This document shows, in pieces, positions 1-12,800 of a stretch of DNA of 64,000 nt. The first letter of the stretch is position 1; every line of letters starts with the position of its first letter. Under the pieces are notes generated by a model. It had not been told where the DNA came from, did not search any database, and saw only the letters and a program-made list of their open reading frames with translations. The stretch comes from Ganoderma boninense (taxonomy: Eukaryota > Basidiomycota > Agaricomycetes > Polyporales > Polyporaceae), in NCBI GenBank assembly GCA_002900995.3, contig CM035312.1, forward strand, positions 3,492,602-3,556,601, in the 5' to 3' direction. The translations under genes and the position numbers were made by a program.

Positions 1-1336
1 GGCGCGAACACTGAGGAGTATCTCCAGCTTGTCATTCCTCTTATTGTGAAGACGTACGAGCGCCTGGATGCCTCCACCGCCCTCGAAAGAGAGCGATCCA
101 CACCATTGAGGGGCTGACGAGGCGGGTGAACTTCTCGGACCATGCTTCCAGAATTATCCTCCGCTGGTCCGCGTGCTGAACACTGGGAACAACGAGCTAC
201 GGCAGGCAGTCCTGGATACGTTGCGTGCGTTGATGCTGCAGCTAGGGTGTGACTCTGCCATCTTTGACCCCACGATCGCAAGGTGCGAAGGGGTTTACCG
301 TTTCACTGACCGACCATGTTTCGATGGAAGCTGACGGTGTTTTAGACGATCTTGCGTCACCGACTCACGCACCACCGATACGAAAGCTGCATTGAAAAGC
401 TTCTTAAGGGCGAACGCCTCCCGCAAGAGACGTCTCTCAATGATCTGTGAGTCACGATAATCGCTTCATGTCGCGCTTGATTAACTGGCGAACCAGGGCT
501 GGCGAGGCTTGCAAGTCTGTTGACTTCCAGGCACCCGCGGAAGCAACGAAGATGGCCGTCAACTAGCAGCACCTCAAACAGGCCATGGGATTGGATTCAG
601 AGGTTGTCTGTCGAGTCCATGCGAGAATCGCCTCTCCCGTGCTCTGCGCGCGTGCATGAGTTGACCTCCGCCAGCCGCTGCCGAAGGTGTTGTTCAACGC
701 GACCTTTGTGTTGTGTTGGGGTGAGCTCTACGATCAATACCAGGTACGCATCGCAGCTTGTGTTCCTTTTTTTTTGCATCAATGTGTCTTCGTAGGACCT
801 CGTCCGCCCCATCGAGTTCGCGGTCACATCAAGCGCTGCGCCATCCGAGCTGGTCCACAGGCTCCTCAACCTCGCTGAGTTCATGGAATATGAAGAAAAG
901 CCGCTCCCAATTGAGAACTGTACTCTCGGCGAGTACGTGACGAAGTTCCACGCGTATGTTAAAGCGCTTCACCACAAGGAGCTGGAATTCTTCACCGAGA
1001 CCTCCCCCGCGATCATCAAAGCGCTCGTCAGTATCAATTCACGACTATAACAACGTGGTGCGGCATGGGGCACTCTACTCATCGCGCGGGAACAGTATGG
1101 CGTTAGCAAGCATGAAGAATGGTATGAGCGACTTGGACGATGGCAGGAGAAGAAGCGCGCCGAGCAGGATCCTGGAGCACCCGACATCGCACTCGGTCGC
1201 ATGAGGTGTCTGCATGCGTTGGGAGAGTGGGATCAGCTTGCGAAGCAAGTTGACGAGAACTGGACTAGCGCGAAACAAGGTTCCTTTCCCGACGTGCGAT
1301 GCCTCACCGCTGCTGACCACAGCGCGCTCCTCGGTG
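1..1336 (+). pseudogene. TOR kinase (HEAT/FAT region) gene fragment, decayed
   Basis: The translation, pieced together over three frames, matches the HEAT-to-FAT part of TOR, the PI3K-related kinase of the TORC1/TORC2 growth-control complexes. Landmarks are EEYLQLVIPLIVKTYERLD near the left edge, NTGNNELRQAVLDTL near 180-225, DWIQRLSVESMRES near 590-630, LNLAEFMEYEEKPLPIENC near 868-924 and GRMRCLHALGEWDQLAKQVDENW near 1196-1262 (split here only as a landmark). The frame changes several times before 700. A TAA interrupts the reading at about 1048 where TOR proteins have a glutamine-rich LQQ-type motif, so a single CAA-to-TAA change explains it. Homology stops near 1336 and no FRB, kinase or FATC domain follows, so it is truncated on the right; the left is cut by the window edge. 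A functional TOR gene must lie elsewhere if this is a true fragment. Family call is confident; pseudogene status is an inference from multiple breaks. Confidence 0.8.
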
Positions 1337-3344
1337 TGTACCCCATCTATTTTTCTATTGTTTTTCTCTTCCCACCCCCTACTTGGCGGAAACCATCTGA
1401 GCCAGGTGTGCCCTGAGCGATTTGCCCGGCAGGCACGAGCACTACTACGTCTTCTTACTGCCCTAGGCTCGTAGACTTCAGCTCATCCATTTCTCTCTTC
1501 CCTCGTTCTTTAGATCGGCTGTACTCAGCCACTACGGTCATTCACAGCAAGTGTTACTCTCGAAAGCTCTCTCTCGCCCTGTCGACACGCAGGGAGTCGA
1601 TCAATGGCGACCGACAGCGCTACCCCGACCATCATAGTTGCCGGCAGCTAAATGTCGTTTGTACGCCTGATGGGAAAGCGAAGGCAAGTCCACTTGTCGA
1701 CGCACTGTGTAAATCACCACGCAGACTCGCTAACATCGCGACCCGCTGCATCGCTCAGGCAACCTTTGCGCCAAGATCGTGAACGTCCGAACCTTATGCC
1801 GTTATCACACTGGTCCTTCTCAGGATCGTAATCTTAGCAATGTTCGCGTACGAGGGTGTAGAGGTCGACACTAGGGGTTTCCGTCTACGCGGTTTCCCGC
1901 TCTGCACAGACTTAAATGGCACTCTAAGAGGTCGCTCTGTGGGGCACGATCGCTGAGAGTCCTCACGTGTCCGGACGAACAGCGTACAGGGAAGTACAGG
2001 GCGGAGTGCTGTGCCAAGGGGGTATTTACGGTACCGAGCGTAAGGCTGGACCGTCGGCTCTACCTTCATCTCAAGTCGGAGCCGTTAAGGCGCTGAGAAC
2101 GGCTTGTTCCCACTCGCACAGTTTGCGGCTGGTGCTCCTGTGCTCCGGCCTTCAGTGAAGACCCACACCGGGATGCATTCAGATTCCCGTCAAGCGAGCA
2201 AATTGTACTGCACCCGTGGTGGCCACAGACCATGTTCAGAACAAGCGTCCTCCGCGTTCGCCAGGTACGTCGTCCTTCTCATCTGCTTTCCCGCCGTCCA
2301 AATTACTAACACGATGTAAAGCACCGGTTGGCATGTGGAATACGGGAGGAGGATGGCGAAACTCCGATGTGGGCACGTTTCGATCGCACGGCGAAGATTA
2401 TTTTGAGTTCGCCCTTGTCATCCACGCCTGTGGTGTAATGCGCCTACCGGCATCCTGGGCGTACAGCCCGGTCTGTCCATGCTGCGACCTCGGCCCTCAT
2501 TTCCCCTCGCCCGGCGTGTGGGTTGCGATACCTCGTACTGGGTCCTGTTTTCTTCGCCCGCCGTCCTGACGTCGAGACCCTGCATGTGGTCCTTTAATGG
2601 GCAAAGCGCCCAGAGTTTAAGGCTGAACACCGCCAGGAGTTTCACGCTGCACGAGGTAAAGCTGAAACCATCTGCTGCTCGTCTCCAGGTACTGATCACA
2701 CCTGGCTGTTTGTGCTATGTTATGCCGTCTGCAATCATGCATGTCCGTCTGCTTGTCGGCGATGAACGTACGTCCTTCAAATTCGGTCCTCACAATCTCA
2801 CCTCCGAGGCCAGCCTTCTCCTTCAGCCGTTACCGTGTAGCCACCAGCGACATGCCGCTTTCCGGCAAGCTCCCGCGCCTCACCTGCCGGCTTACGCATG
2901 GCGATCGCTTTGCACCATGGAAACCTGGGTACGTGTCCTGCTCGCCTTCCGTTACTGGACGGCCGATGACTCCGTGAATCCTTCCTGTCTTTGAACCTAT
3001 AGACCGTCCTCGAACTCCTCCCGTCCACGATCCCTCGTTGAAGAAAACTTCATCGCCATTTCTCCTCAGCTCGCTTTTCAAAGCAACGCGCATTGTCAAT
3101 AAACGAAACGACGTTTTGACCTGCAAGCTCCTGTGATGCGGACTTCTTGTATACTCAGCCGTCCGTTGTTGGATTTCGATGCGGTATTTTGGTGGCTGGA
3201 CGGCTGGATATTTTCTCCGTCACTGAAGTACCCCATGTGCCAAGTCCCCTCGATGTTCACGCCATCAATAACAATTTGCTTCTTGGTTCCAAGATGTAAG
3301 TACATTCATTCCCGATGCGAAATATCCCAACCGTTATGACCGCG
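1337..3344. other. intergenic, no recognised gene
   Basis: No open reading frame here resembles a family I know. A plausible intron (GTACGT at 2264, a CTAAC-like branch site, AAAG end near 2321) suggests some transcribed or relic coding sequence around 2100-2560, but neither flanking frame is recognisable. Minus-strand frames around 3096-3305 look protein-like yet cannot be joined to a start. Confidence 0.4.
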
Positions 3345-3784
3345 TCAACAGCCATGGTGCAAGAACACGCGCCTCGTGGTCACCTTGCCACACTTGGCAC
3401 ACCTTACGAACAGGAGCTTCATGAGGTTTTCGGGGATCCCTGGTTGCACTCTGGAATCGAGTTTGAGCAACAGGTCGTGGTATTTTACCGGACGCGGTAG
3501 TACTCGGCGAGTTGGAGGGAGGGTGGGCACAGCTGTTGACGTAATGGTCAGCCTTAATTCAACATCGGGAAACATTGTCGATGGTGAGGCAGCTTATCTT
3601 CTCCACCACTTACCGCAATTGATCCCATAGAAATGGTTTCCTCTGAAGACATTAGCTACGTCTTCAGACAGGTGGTAGACCCGTGGTGGCTCGATAGCCC
3701 CACCTTCTGGCAAGGTCACGGTAAGTACTTGGAGCATGACGAACACTGGAAGGTACCTCGTTTGACGTATGTCGTGGTTGGCAT
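3345..3784 (-). CDS. small CxxC (zinc-ribbon-like) hypothetical protein
   Basis: Three exons read in one continuous frame: 3784-3720, 3642-3614 and 3532-3345. The introns are 77 and 81 bp with GT-AG ends. The predicted protein is about 93 residues, starting MPTTTYVKRGTFQCSSCSKY and ending FVRCAKCGKVTTRRVFLHHGC. It has two CxxC pairs (CSSC near residue 14, CAKC near residue 76) followed by a terminal HHGC, a layout that could bind zinc. I do not recognise a named family, although short proteins of this build occur in mushroom genomes. The joined frame with two clean introns and a stop directly after the last cysteine favours a real gene. No function can be assigned. The start is the first ATG in frame of exon 1; an upstream exon cannot be excluded. 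Confidence 0.5.
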
Positions 3785-4700
3785 ATTGCCTCGCTGGAAG
3801 ATGCTGCTGAGGAAGACTATATGTAAACGTCATGGTGAGCCCCTAGGACATCATGAAAGCCAGCTCGCTCACGCACCTACGTAGCCACAACTGTCCGTAG
3901 GGCACGTGGCGACAAACTGACCATCCCCTTGATTGTACATGGCCGCCTCGACGAAGGTACTGGTGTTGTCGCCTGGGAGTGCCGGGCAGAGACAGCAAGG
4001 ACCTAAGAAGTCACGAGAGGTGCGATGCTCGCGTAAGTCCTCCGGCGCGACAGGGGTGCCTGAGTTTTCCTTGGGCCTAGGTACGCATGGTCACCTTACA
4101 GGGGGGCAGGTACGAGGGCTGCAAGCGACTCACCAGAGCCAAGACTTCAAAGCTTGGTGTTGCGAGTCGTACTGGAGCACGCAGTCGTGCTCGTGAGTGA
4201 CGGTGTTGATCAGGAGTTGGTGAAGCTCAGCGTTGGCCATGGACGTCGCGGGAAGGAGGGCAGATTCCATAGGGCTTTTCCCCGCCATGCCTATGTCTTA
4301 TATACGTGGTCAGTCTATACCATTCCTGCGGTTCGCGTTCCCGCCACTAACTGTTTCGACCAAGTTTGCTTCCGGTTCGCCCCGATCTGTGAACTCTGCA
4401 GGATTTTGTGGCGACATACCCTCGGAGGGTATCCTTCGGCCCATCACAGGAGCACCCCGCTACACCAGCATCATGGGAAAGGTCAGGGTTAGGCCATCTT
4501 CGGGTTGGAGAATTGTGTACCGGGCCGGTGGCCAATATCTGCTCAACTGGGGCTCATCGCCCCCGAAAAGTCTCGCATGCTCGGAGTAGCTCAATTCAAG
4601 CCAAAATCTGTGCAAGTACGATCTCCGGACTTGATCGCATCCTCATCGCTCCCGCTCTCTTCGTCCGTAGCCAAAACTAGGGGACCGTAACCCGGTAACT
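3785..4700. other. intergenic, no recognised gene
   Basis: Only short overlapping frames are present on both strands, with no recognisable domain and no convincing exon chain. I see nothing supportable in it. Confidence 0.4.
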
Positions 4701-4743
4701 CACGAAAACGAACCACTACCCGAGGTTCCACGAAAACGAACCA
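4701..4743 (+). promoter_or_regulatory. 15-bp direct repeat upstream of DUF6698 gene
   Basis: The word CACGAAAACGAACCA occurs twice, at 4701-4715 and 4729-4743, with a 28-bp period, about 230-270 bp before the ATG at 4973. A pyrimidine tract, (TC)7 at 4851-4864, lies between the repeat and the start, as in many fungal promoters. Tandem binding sites for one factor are a reasonable inference, not shown. Confidence 0.35.
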
Positions 4744-4972
4744 TGGTTGCAAAACTTCACACGAAATCCAACATGGTCGTCTACGCAGCCCCAACTTTCG
4801 CTCTACTCCACATCTTCCCTCCACTCCTTCACGTACCCTCAGCTCTCAGCTCTCTCTCTCTCTCGCCTCACCCCTCCCGTACCCATAGCTTCGTCCTCCT
4901 CAGCCCAGAGTGCGCCTTTCTTCACCTCCACTGCTGTGGACTCTGAATCCTTTTCGAATCTAGCACTTTGTC

Positions 4973-6422
4973 ATGCCGGATGAAAACGTTCCCCCTCAGA
5001 TCGGCCAGAAACGCTCCCTCGACGAGTCTGCATTGAATCTACCTCCTCGTAAGAAAGCGTGCGTTGTCTTCGCGCTTCTGTCTACTGCGATTTGCTCACC
5101 GCTGTGTCACCAGTGGGGTCTCGTGCCCCTGGAGACTCAAAGGTCGCCATCTCGGACGGTCAATTCATGCCTTCGCCAATTACGCACAGCTCGTCGTCAA
5201 GGGTATTCAACTCGACAAAGACTTGGCTCTACTGCCGGACAATGAGATCGAGAAGTTCCCTTTCGAGTACGTCCTGTATATTTCCTGTGACCATTGCTCA
5301 TCCGCGACTACTCTAGAGTTCGCCACCAGTACGATATCTACCAACAGCTTCTCCAACAACTTCCGGATCTATGCCAAGGTTTGTCGAGGGAGAGTATCGA
5401 CACAAGAGACCTCAATAAGATTTGCGCTAGCGTACGTTCATAGATGTCCGTGTCGTCCATGCATCGATGACTGACCTCGGCACTTCAGCTACAGGCGGGT
5501 GCTAATGCATCACGCGCCGACGACGTCAAGTCGCTCAAAGGCGCCGTGATAGACTGGCTTACCCTCATGTATGGTGGTCTTTCTCCTGCCGTCGCTCGTA
5601 ACCAGATGTCCGGTCGTGGGTTCGCTCACGACACGATCGGGAAAGAGCTGTGCCCTGCGGGCCTTGACTGGAACGATCCTTCGTGCGTACGGTCATAAAC
5701 TTCTGTATCGGCCTCCACTTACTAATGGTTATCAAGAACCAAGAATGCTCTCCAGAAGGGCGAGATGATTGTCAACAGCGACCAGTGGCCCATCTTCATC
5801 TATCTTAACGGAATGTATGACCCAGAATCTCCATGGACCGGGCTTCTTCGTGGCCGTCTGCTTGTAAATGTCGGTCAGCCCTAGTCAAGCTCCATGCGAC
5901 TTAACTGACAGGCTGTCTAGGCGTTCAAGCATGTATTCACTTCTCCCAGCTCTGTAGATGACTCAGGTCGATCAACCAAGTCCAGCAATGCTGCGATGCA
6001 TGGGATGACGAAGGTGACACCTGCATCTATCGTGTATGTGGCGACTCTTGTGAGTGTCTTTGCTTTTTGAGCTTGCCTCCCATGCGTACTGACGTGGGTG
6101 TTAGGTCCGCTTTGCTCTAGGTACCCGGGCGACGTTTGCATGCAATGATACAACGGCGGACTACCAAAAGTTTTACAACATGCTTTTAGCGTTCCTTGTC
6201 CACCCTGCTGAGCGCGAGAACGTGAACGACCTCCTCTCCTGGTGGAATAAGTACGTCTCACGTCCCTCGTCGATAACCTCCTAAACTAATTGTCTGTTCA
6301 GGCAAGTTTTCCCCAACCACATCCCTAGCTCTTTCGCCCCGACTGCCAACAGCCCCCTTGCCAAGTTGATGGAGAAGCGGAACGCGACGAACATCCCCAA
6401 CCGCACCGCTTTGAGTGGATGA
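4973..6422 (+). CDS. DUF6698 family protein
   Basis: Eight exons (4973-5058, 5114-5266, 5317-5431, 5489-5682, 5737-5863, 5921-6049, 6105-6250, 6302-6422) join without any break into 356 residues. All seven introns are 50-57 bp and GT-AG. The N-terminus carries a basic PPRKK stretch that could be a nuclear signal. The rest follows the pattern I know from DUF6698 proteins of Agaricomycetes: CPAGLDWNDPS, then QWPIFIYLNG, FKHVFTSPSSVDDSGRS, MHGMTKVTPASIVYVATLVR and NDLLSWWNKQVFPNH. The family has no known biochemical role and is often multicopy next to mobile sequence. The gene is complete, in contrast with many neighbours. The start is the ATG at 4973; the frame upstream offers no better one. 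Confidence 0.85.
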
Positions 6423-7770
6423 TTCCTGTTTCGTCCATATCTTGTTCTCTAGTCCGCTTCTTGTTCGTCTTGCGCTCGTTTCGCGTTCGTCTCCCCGGCA
6501 CTGGAGGCGATTGGCTCGGCCTGTACGTAGGGTTAGGCAAATGCTGTTTCGGGCGTGATTCCTGTTTCCGCTGCTCGGGATAGGTTTATCATCGGGGAGG
6601 TGGCCGAACCTCGAACCGAAATTGCAAACATTCTACGGGGATGTGCGCGGCAGTCGGGGAAGTCCGTTCGGGTCAGTGTAACGCTAGCTTTTTGATATGG
6701 TCGGCATCGAGAAGATTTGCGCCCACATCCGCCCTCCGGACTCTGACAGATCGCGTAGATCTGAATGGTCTTCCCAGAAACCTTGACACGACATATCTTC
6801 CGGTCGGGGAGCACGATGTGTGTCAGTGCCGTGTCCTCGCCTCCGTGCCCGCATGCTGCCAGTTCCTACAAACGGAGCCATGCGGACATACTTGATCCGG
6901 CAGCGACAAGGATAGTTCTTAGGGTTCCCGTTAGCAGCCAAGAAAATTTTCCTCCCATGACCTCCATGGACATTTCTTCACCGAGGAGGAATCCATGGCC
7001 ACAGGGCTTAGTGTGGCTCAATGCATGCAATTGACGTATCCCCGACAGGGTTCGCGGATGACGTGTTTTACCCAGCGTGCCTGAAGAGCATACTCCCATG
7101 GGTTCCGAAGACACGTTGCGCTGTGATCGCATTTGTGGTACGTCCCGAGATTGCCAGTGTGCAACTCATGATGATTAATACCGATCCCTGCGGACTGTAC
7201 GCGGAGATATTACACAAATCTCCGTTTCACACCATCCCAGTTCCCAAAACCGAATCCAGCTGAGGGGTGGCGGCATTTATATGGCGCCAGATTGCGCCCG
7301 ACTACGGCCACAAGAATGTTTTGCTCCATCCGATCAGGGATCGTGGCCTAGCTCTCCATCATCTGACATACTGGTGTCTCTGCTATACCTGACCATGTTC
7401 ACCTTTCCTCCGTATGCTGGGTGACGTCACCAATCTTACCCCATTTGTGCGGAACGTTTGTTAGACGCACTGGATGTATCTTCCCATTGAGCTCCAGATT
7501 AGATGAGAATGTGGTCTGGACCTTTCTCTTTCTCGTAATCCTGCGCCTCCTTTAGACAAAAACTGGATGGGTGCCTCACTTAGTCTCGATCCAGCTCAGG
7601 CAATCATGGAGTGATGTTCCCATGGACGCGGCCGATTGGATAGACTCTACTCATTTTCAACCTTCCTTCAGCTTACTCCGAATATAATAATTCAGTCCCA
7701 GTCGGTCCAGACCACCTTGAAGCTATCTTCCTTTTGAAGAAGACGGAGCGCCAACAGTCTAAGCACGTCA
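6423..7770. other. intergenic, no recognised gene
   Basis: Scattered short frames on both strands, none with a recognisable domain. Minus-strand frames between 6530 and 7130 contain cysteine-rich stretches but cannot be joined by plausible introns. Confidence 0.4.
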
Positions 7771-7940
7771 TCGGGTGGTAGTCTGGCAACGGAGAACCCA
7801 AGCCATCTGCCGAGTCCTCCTGCTCGACTTGCCGTATGCTCCCTTCCAGGTTGACCATATCGACAGTTGTTTGTTGGGGTCGTCGGACAGTTGTCTAGCA
7901 ACAGAGACCCCAAGCCATCTGTCCAGTACTCATGCTCACC
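7771..7940 (+). repeat. diverged tandem duplication, unit about 113 bp
   Basis: The segment starting near 7775 (GTCTGGCAACGGAGAACCC, then AAGCCATCTGCC) recurs near 7889 as GTCTAGCAACAGAGACCCC followed by AAGCCATCTGTCC. The copies are about 113 bp apart and differ at scattered positions, so this is an old local duplication. No coding potential is evident. Confidence 0.6.
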
Positions 7941-9890
7941 TTTCCGCGTGGTTCATTCGGTGCCCAACGGGCCGACAATAGCGATTCTTGAAGCGCAGTG
8001 CTCTTCATGAGGTCGAGATAATATGTTTGGCAGCTTTCATCACGAGTGTAGAATGTCTACCTAGCTTTAAATTCCATTGTCAGACGGGTTGTCATACTGA
8101 TGTAAATTCCAGACAATTTAGCGTTTATATAGACTTGTCTCAGAATATATGCTATTGTCACTTTCACTTCGGAACCCCGATGCAGGTCCTCGGACGTGCC
8201 TTTGGCTGGGCCCGAGTTTTAAGGCGAGTTTGAAGTTCATCGGCGCCGGATTGTTAGGATCTCGGTTTTTGTGTAGCGGACGTCCGGACTGGTCTCGTAC
8301 CCAGACGGTATCCGGACCAGCGCTTGCCTTCATCAGAATGTCAGATAATTGGTTTTCAGGTGAGTTACATGATTTTGGCTCTTAAGAGCCTTCGTCTTCC
8401 CATCAAACTTGAAATTCACTCAGATTGCGTTTCTGCGGTGATAATTACTGTGCAGCAGTCGTGTGACCGGGGGGCGCAGAGAGGCACAGATCCCGGCTCT
8501 CGATTCCGATGTTCTCGGGGGAGGGAGAATGCTGAATTCGGTAACTTAAGCGCTGTATCGGCGGCAAAATAAAGCCGAGGATATTGCGGGACTTACTTAT
8601 GCTTTTTGTATCCTGCTCCTCTGGTTGCTCACAATCTTAGATTCGGCTCGTCGTAGGGCAATTATTTCCTACGGTCTTCTTTTTTTGTAGATCTTGCTTG
8701 CGATGAGGCACGAGGCGTTCTTGCAGCCGGTGAGCCTGAGTGCTCACATACTCGAATCGGCATGCCTTTCCAATCGGCCGTACCGCCACTAAGGGAACGA
8801 AGCGTCAGATGATGTTGTAGGTGTGTATGTGCCAAGACATGCACTGATCACATTCACTGAGGATATATTGTTCAATCTGCAGATTCTCACACGAGTTTCG
8901 AGCGCAGTCCCACACATAAATGCGGCCGCCGCCACCGAGGCACAGCTCTCCCAAAAGTAGTCTATGGGGCAAAACTGAGCGATCGCTGGAACTGTGGCCG
9001 TGTCAGAGCGCAGCACACGCCGTTTCGCGTTGGTGGCGGTGGGTGCGACGAACCACCACTAGGATCGCGGACTGCGTGACGGATGTCACTGTGTCTGTCA
9101 CGTTCTAGCACAGCCAAGCGCTTGCTGTCGCGGGCGTTAACGTTCTCTGTCGCTGCGACTCGACACGATTTTAGAGCGCCTTCGAGTGCTTCCTCCGCTG
9201 GCCTCCTCGGACTGGACATTTCACCTCGGCCCACACCTACATCCTACAAAGGCGTGGCAAGCTGTCGCAATCGTGCTGCATACGGCCGCTATTGATAACA
9301 GTCGCTCGCCATGCGTCTCGCCCCCCGATAGAAGTTGGACGAGCGAAGTCAGGTACGTGCACATGCGCCCTCTCCCCAGATAGTCACGATAAAACCCTTC
9401 TTCTTGGATAGAGCCCGATGCTTGCGCATGCTCGTCGACGCTCGTCGCGACGAGAGAGGGAAGGTCGAGGATTAATTCGCGCCGCACCGCAAGGCGCGTC
9501 GATGTCGGCGCTGACAGTCGAGAGTCGAGAACCGAGAGGGTCGAGAGAATTGAGCATCGCGTATCTTGACGTTGATCTAGCTGACTGAAGCTGACGAATC
9601 GTCCCCGAGCCCTACTGACAACCAGCGCCGCATTCCGCGAAAACAGCCTGAGGCTGCCGCATACGTACATGCCCTAGGTAAACAGACGTCTAGATCTGTG
9701 TCTGCATCTGTAAGCGTACCGTAACGACCAACGGCACTTGGAGTTGGACGTTCCCATGCACAGTGCAGGCCCTGATGACGACGATGACGCTGACTCGCTG
9801 ACTCGAAGTCCTCGCGCCCCATGCATCCAGTGCGCGACCGCGTCCGGACGTTAATGCAAGAGCGAAGGCCCACAACCGCGCTCCGGTGGG
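7941..9890. other. intergenic, no recognised gene
   Basis: No recognisable protein or RNA gene on either strand. Base composition changes from moderately AT-rich to GC-rich at about 8.9 kb. Confidence 0.4.
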
Positions 9891-12800
9891 TCAGCGGGGA
9901 CTCTGACGCGAGCGGTGGCACGCCGCGATCTGCAGGCGAGCACCTGAAGGAGCAGTCGGATGCCCGACGGTGGTGCGAACCCAACCGCTGACGCTTCGCA
10001 GCTTCGATCGCGCCCGGCAGAAGGGAGAAGCGCAGGCGGCATTGGCATTGGCGTTGGGTGCATGGAAACGTCCACCACGCTGGCGATGGGCGACGGGAGA
10101 TTGGAGATGGGCTGCAGGGGAGGACATGGACATGGACACGGCATTCGCTCGCTCGGGAGCGGTGGCGGCAACCCGGCATTTTTTCGAGCACTACTACTCT
10201 GTTGCATGGTGCACGATGCCGCCACATCGAACAACCACTTAGCACTTACGCGCACGCCGAGGTAAGTACATAGGCCTAAGGCGCGGTGCGTTGGAGCTGG
10301 TGACTGAGCGAGTTAGTCAGTCAGAACGCTAACCGACGTCCCGTCGCACAAGAATACCGCGCATATCCCCATCCGGACCCCAGCTCTCACCGCGACCCTG
10401 CGATCCTGCGCGCGGCCACTGTGTGTAAGTCGGTCATAACTCCTGGTGATGACATCCTTACTGTACAGGCACCGCCGTAAGCTGTGAGGAGGCTAGTGCT
10501 TTGTAGGACTCGGACGACGCTTCCCTGGCCCGCCCATTCAAGTAACAACGTGAACGACTCTCGCGCCGCGGCGCGCGCGCGCGCGCGTACGAAAATAACG
10601 CCAACGCTAACGCCAACTTCGACTTCGACTTCGCGCGGAAACGCGAGCCCATGCAGGTGCGGTGGTGGGTGGGTGCAATACCGCGCGTCAGCTGCCCTCG
10701 TCTCGCGCACCACGAAGCTGCGGAAATGGGCGAGGTCTGACAGACAGTGGCGATCCTCCGAGTCTGAGGCTCGAGAGTCACTAGTCACTAGTCACTAGTC
10801 AGCTGGGGCACTGCGCACGGGTCAGCGCGGGCCTCGCTTCGAGTCTCGACGATCCCGTCCATGCATTGCTTGTCTGCAGACTGCAGACTGCGCGGCGCGG
10901 CGCCATTGGGCCGCTGGATCGAGGGGCCTGCTCGGCGTCCAACGCGAAGGATCAAGGTTCAGGAGGAGTGGCGAGGGGATGCGGGGGGATGGGGAGGTAG
11001 AAAGGCGATTGCGCGAACGTTCTGCCGCCACCATGCTTGTGGAACTCGGATGGTGTTTACATACTTGCGGGATGCAGGATACAGGATACAGGGTGCAGCG
11101 ACCGGAGGACGCGGAGCGCCGAGGTTTTCTCCGAGACTCCTACGGACCAGGCGGTAGCAAGCTCGAGGGCAGGGGGCGGACGCGGGCCGCGGACGGCGTC
11201 GTGGGTGCCGCAAGTGCGAGTGCGAGTGCGAGTTGAAGTTGCGTGCGGTGGACAGCACGCACGCATAGAAGCATGACGGACGGACGCGGACGCGCGAAGG
11301 TGCTTGCTGCGCACAGCTTAAATGTCAATGGCCGATACACAATACACATGCGCATTCCGTGCATGCAATACGCCAATGCCATATGCGAGTGAATCATCCG
11401 TCTTGGCGCGGGGCTGCGGAGGCGGATCCCGCGCTTCATTAACGCCTTTTTTTTCGAGCGGGGAGCGGGGAGCGTGGCGCATGGGAAGACAGGCACCGTG
11501 TATGTGCTCATGAATGGTGAAGGAGTAGGAGGTACAAGAAAGCGACTCGCGCGCGCGACGCGAGGAGGACGCGGAGGTGGGCGATGGTTATTCCGAGGAT
11601 CGCGCTCAATTGCAAGCTCACAGGTGCTCAGGCTAGAGATCATTGGGCGGCACAGCGCGGGGAGCTGCGATGAGGCTCGCACAGAGGCTCGACGCCGTCG
11701 CTGCGTTGTCGAACAACCTCGGCGGCGCAGCAGCAGCATGAGAGGCGAGCTCGAGGTCACCAGCGTACCATCGAGCGCGGATATGGCCATGGCGAGAGGA
11801 CCGCGAGTGGAGATGCCATATCGAGCAACGTTTTCACTTCAAGTTCGTGCGTCCTGCCAGGCCAGAGGCCGAGGCTCTGGATGATGTGTTCTGCCAGCCT
11901 GAACCTGCGATGATGACTGGTTGCAGGTGCCATGTTATCCATGGTGTCCGTCGTGATGAACGGAAGGCGAAGCACGGATACGGAAAAGAGCGAGGGGGGC
12001 GAGGCGAACGTAAGAAGCTGCGGAGGTGGCGCACTGCTCCGTCCGAACGTGTTGCTGCTCTCGCGCGGACCGTGTACGCGCGATTACCCCATCGGGCGCA
12101 CCTGAGATTGGGGTAGCGGTGTTTTGCAAGGAACGAGCAGAACGAGCACCAGTTCATAGCCTCCTTGCATTCTTCATTGTGCAAAGGTTGGGAAGAAGCG
12201 TGAGATGGATGGAGAGTCGATGAAGTGCGAGCGTCGGGGTGGTGCAACAAAGGTCCTCCGCGAGTCGTCGCGCACAGAGCGCTAAGCACTAGGCGTTGCT
12301 CCGATCTCGATCGCAGCGTTGCGAGCAACTTGCTCATCAGCAAAAGTGAAAAAATGTCCTGCTAGAGTGTGCCGTAAGGCAATCGTGACAATGCTCAGAC
12401 AATACCCGGATTTCACTGTATTGGCATGCAAACGAGAAGTGCACCAGACCAGACCCTTGCACCATGCAACAAATATATGAGGATTGCGTTTGTGGCGTAT
12501 GGCAGTGCAATCTATGAAACCGGGCATTAATTCAGGCAAAGGCACGCCTTCAGGACATTTTTGCATGCTGATCTGTGCATCAACGCCTCGACGCTCGCAC
12601 TTCATCGACTCTCCATCCATCTCACGCTTCTTCCCAACCCTTGCACAATGAAGAATGAATGGCTTTTCACTGGCGACGCACCTACCCGCCATCGGGAAGT
12701 CCCGACAATCTGTTTCTCAGGATGATGTCCCGCTCACTGAGTCTCACGTTGAACGTGGAATTTGAAGGGTTTTGGGCCCCCCTCCCTCTTCCCCCAGGGC

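Noticed and set aside
2104..2569. Possible two-exon gene around a good intron at 2264-2321
   Set aside because: The intron is convincing, but neither flanking frame extends to a start or a known domain; kept as a remark only.
9577..10265. Long overlapping frames on both strands (up to 222 codons)
   Set aside because: High GC and microsatellite-like DNA open several frames at once; translations are R/S/P-rich without domains or plausible splice structure.
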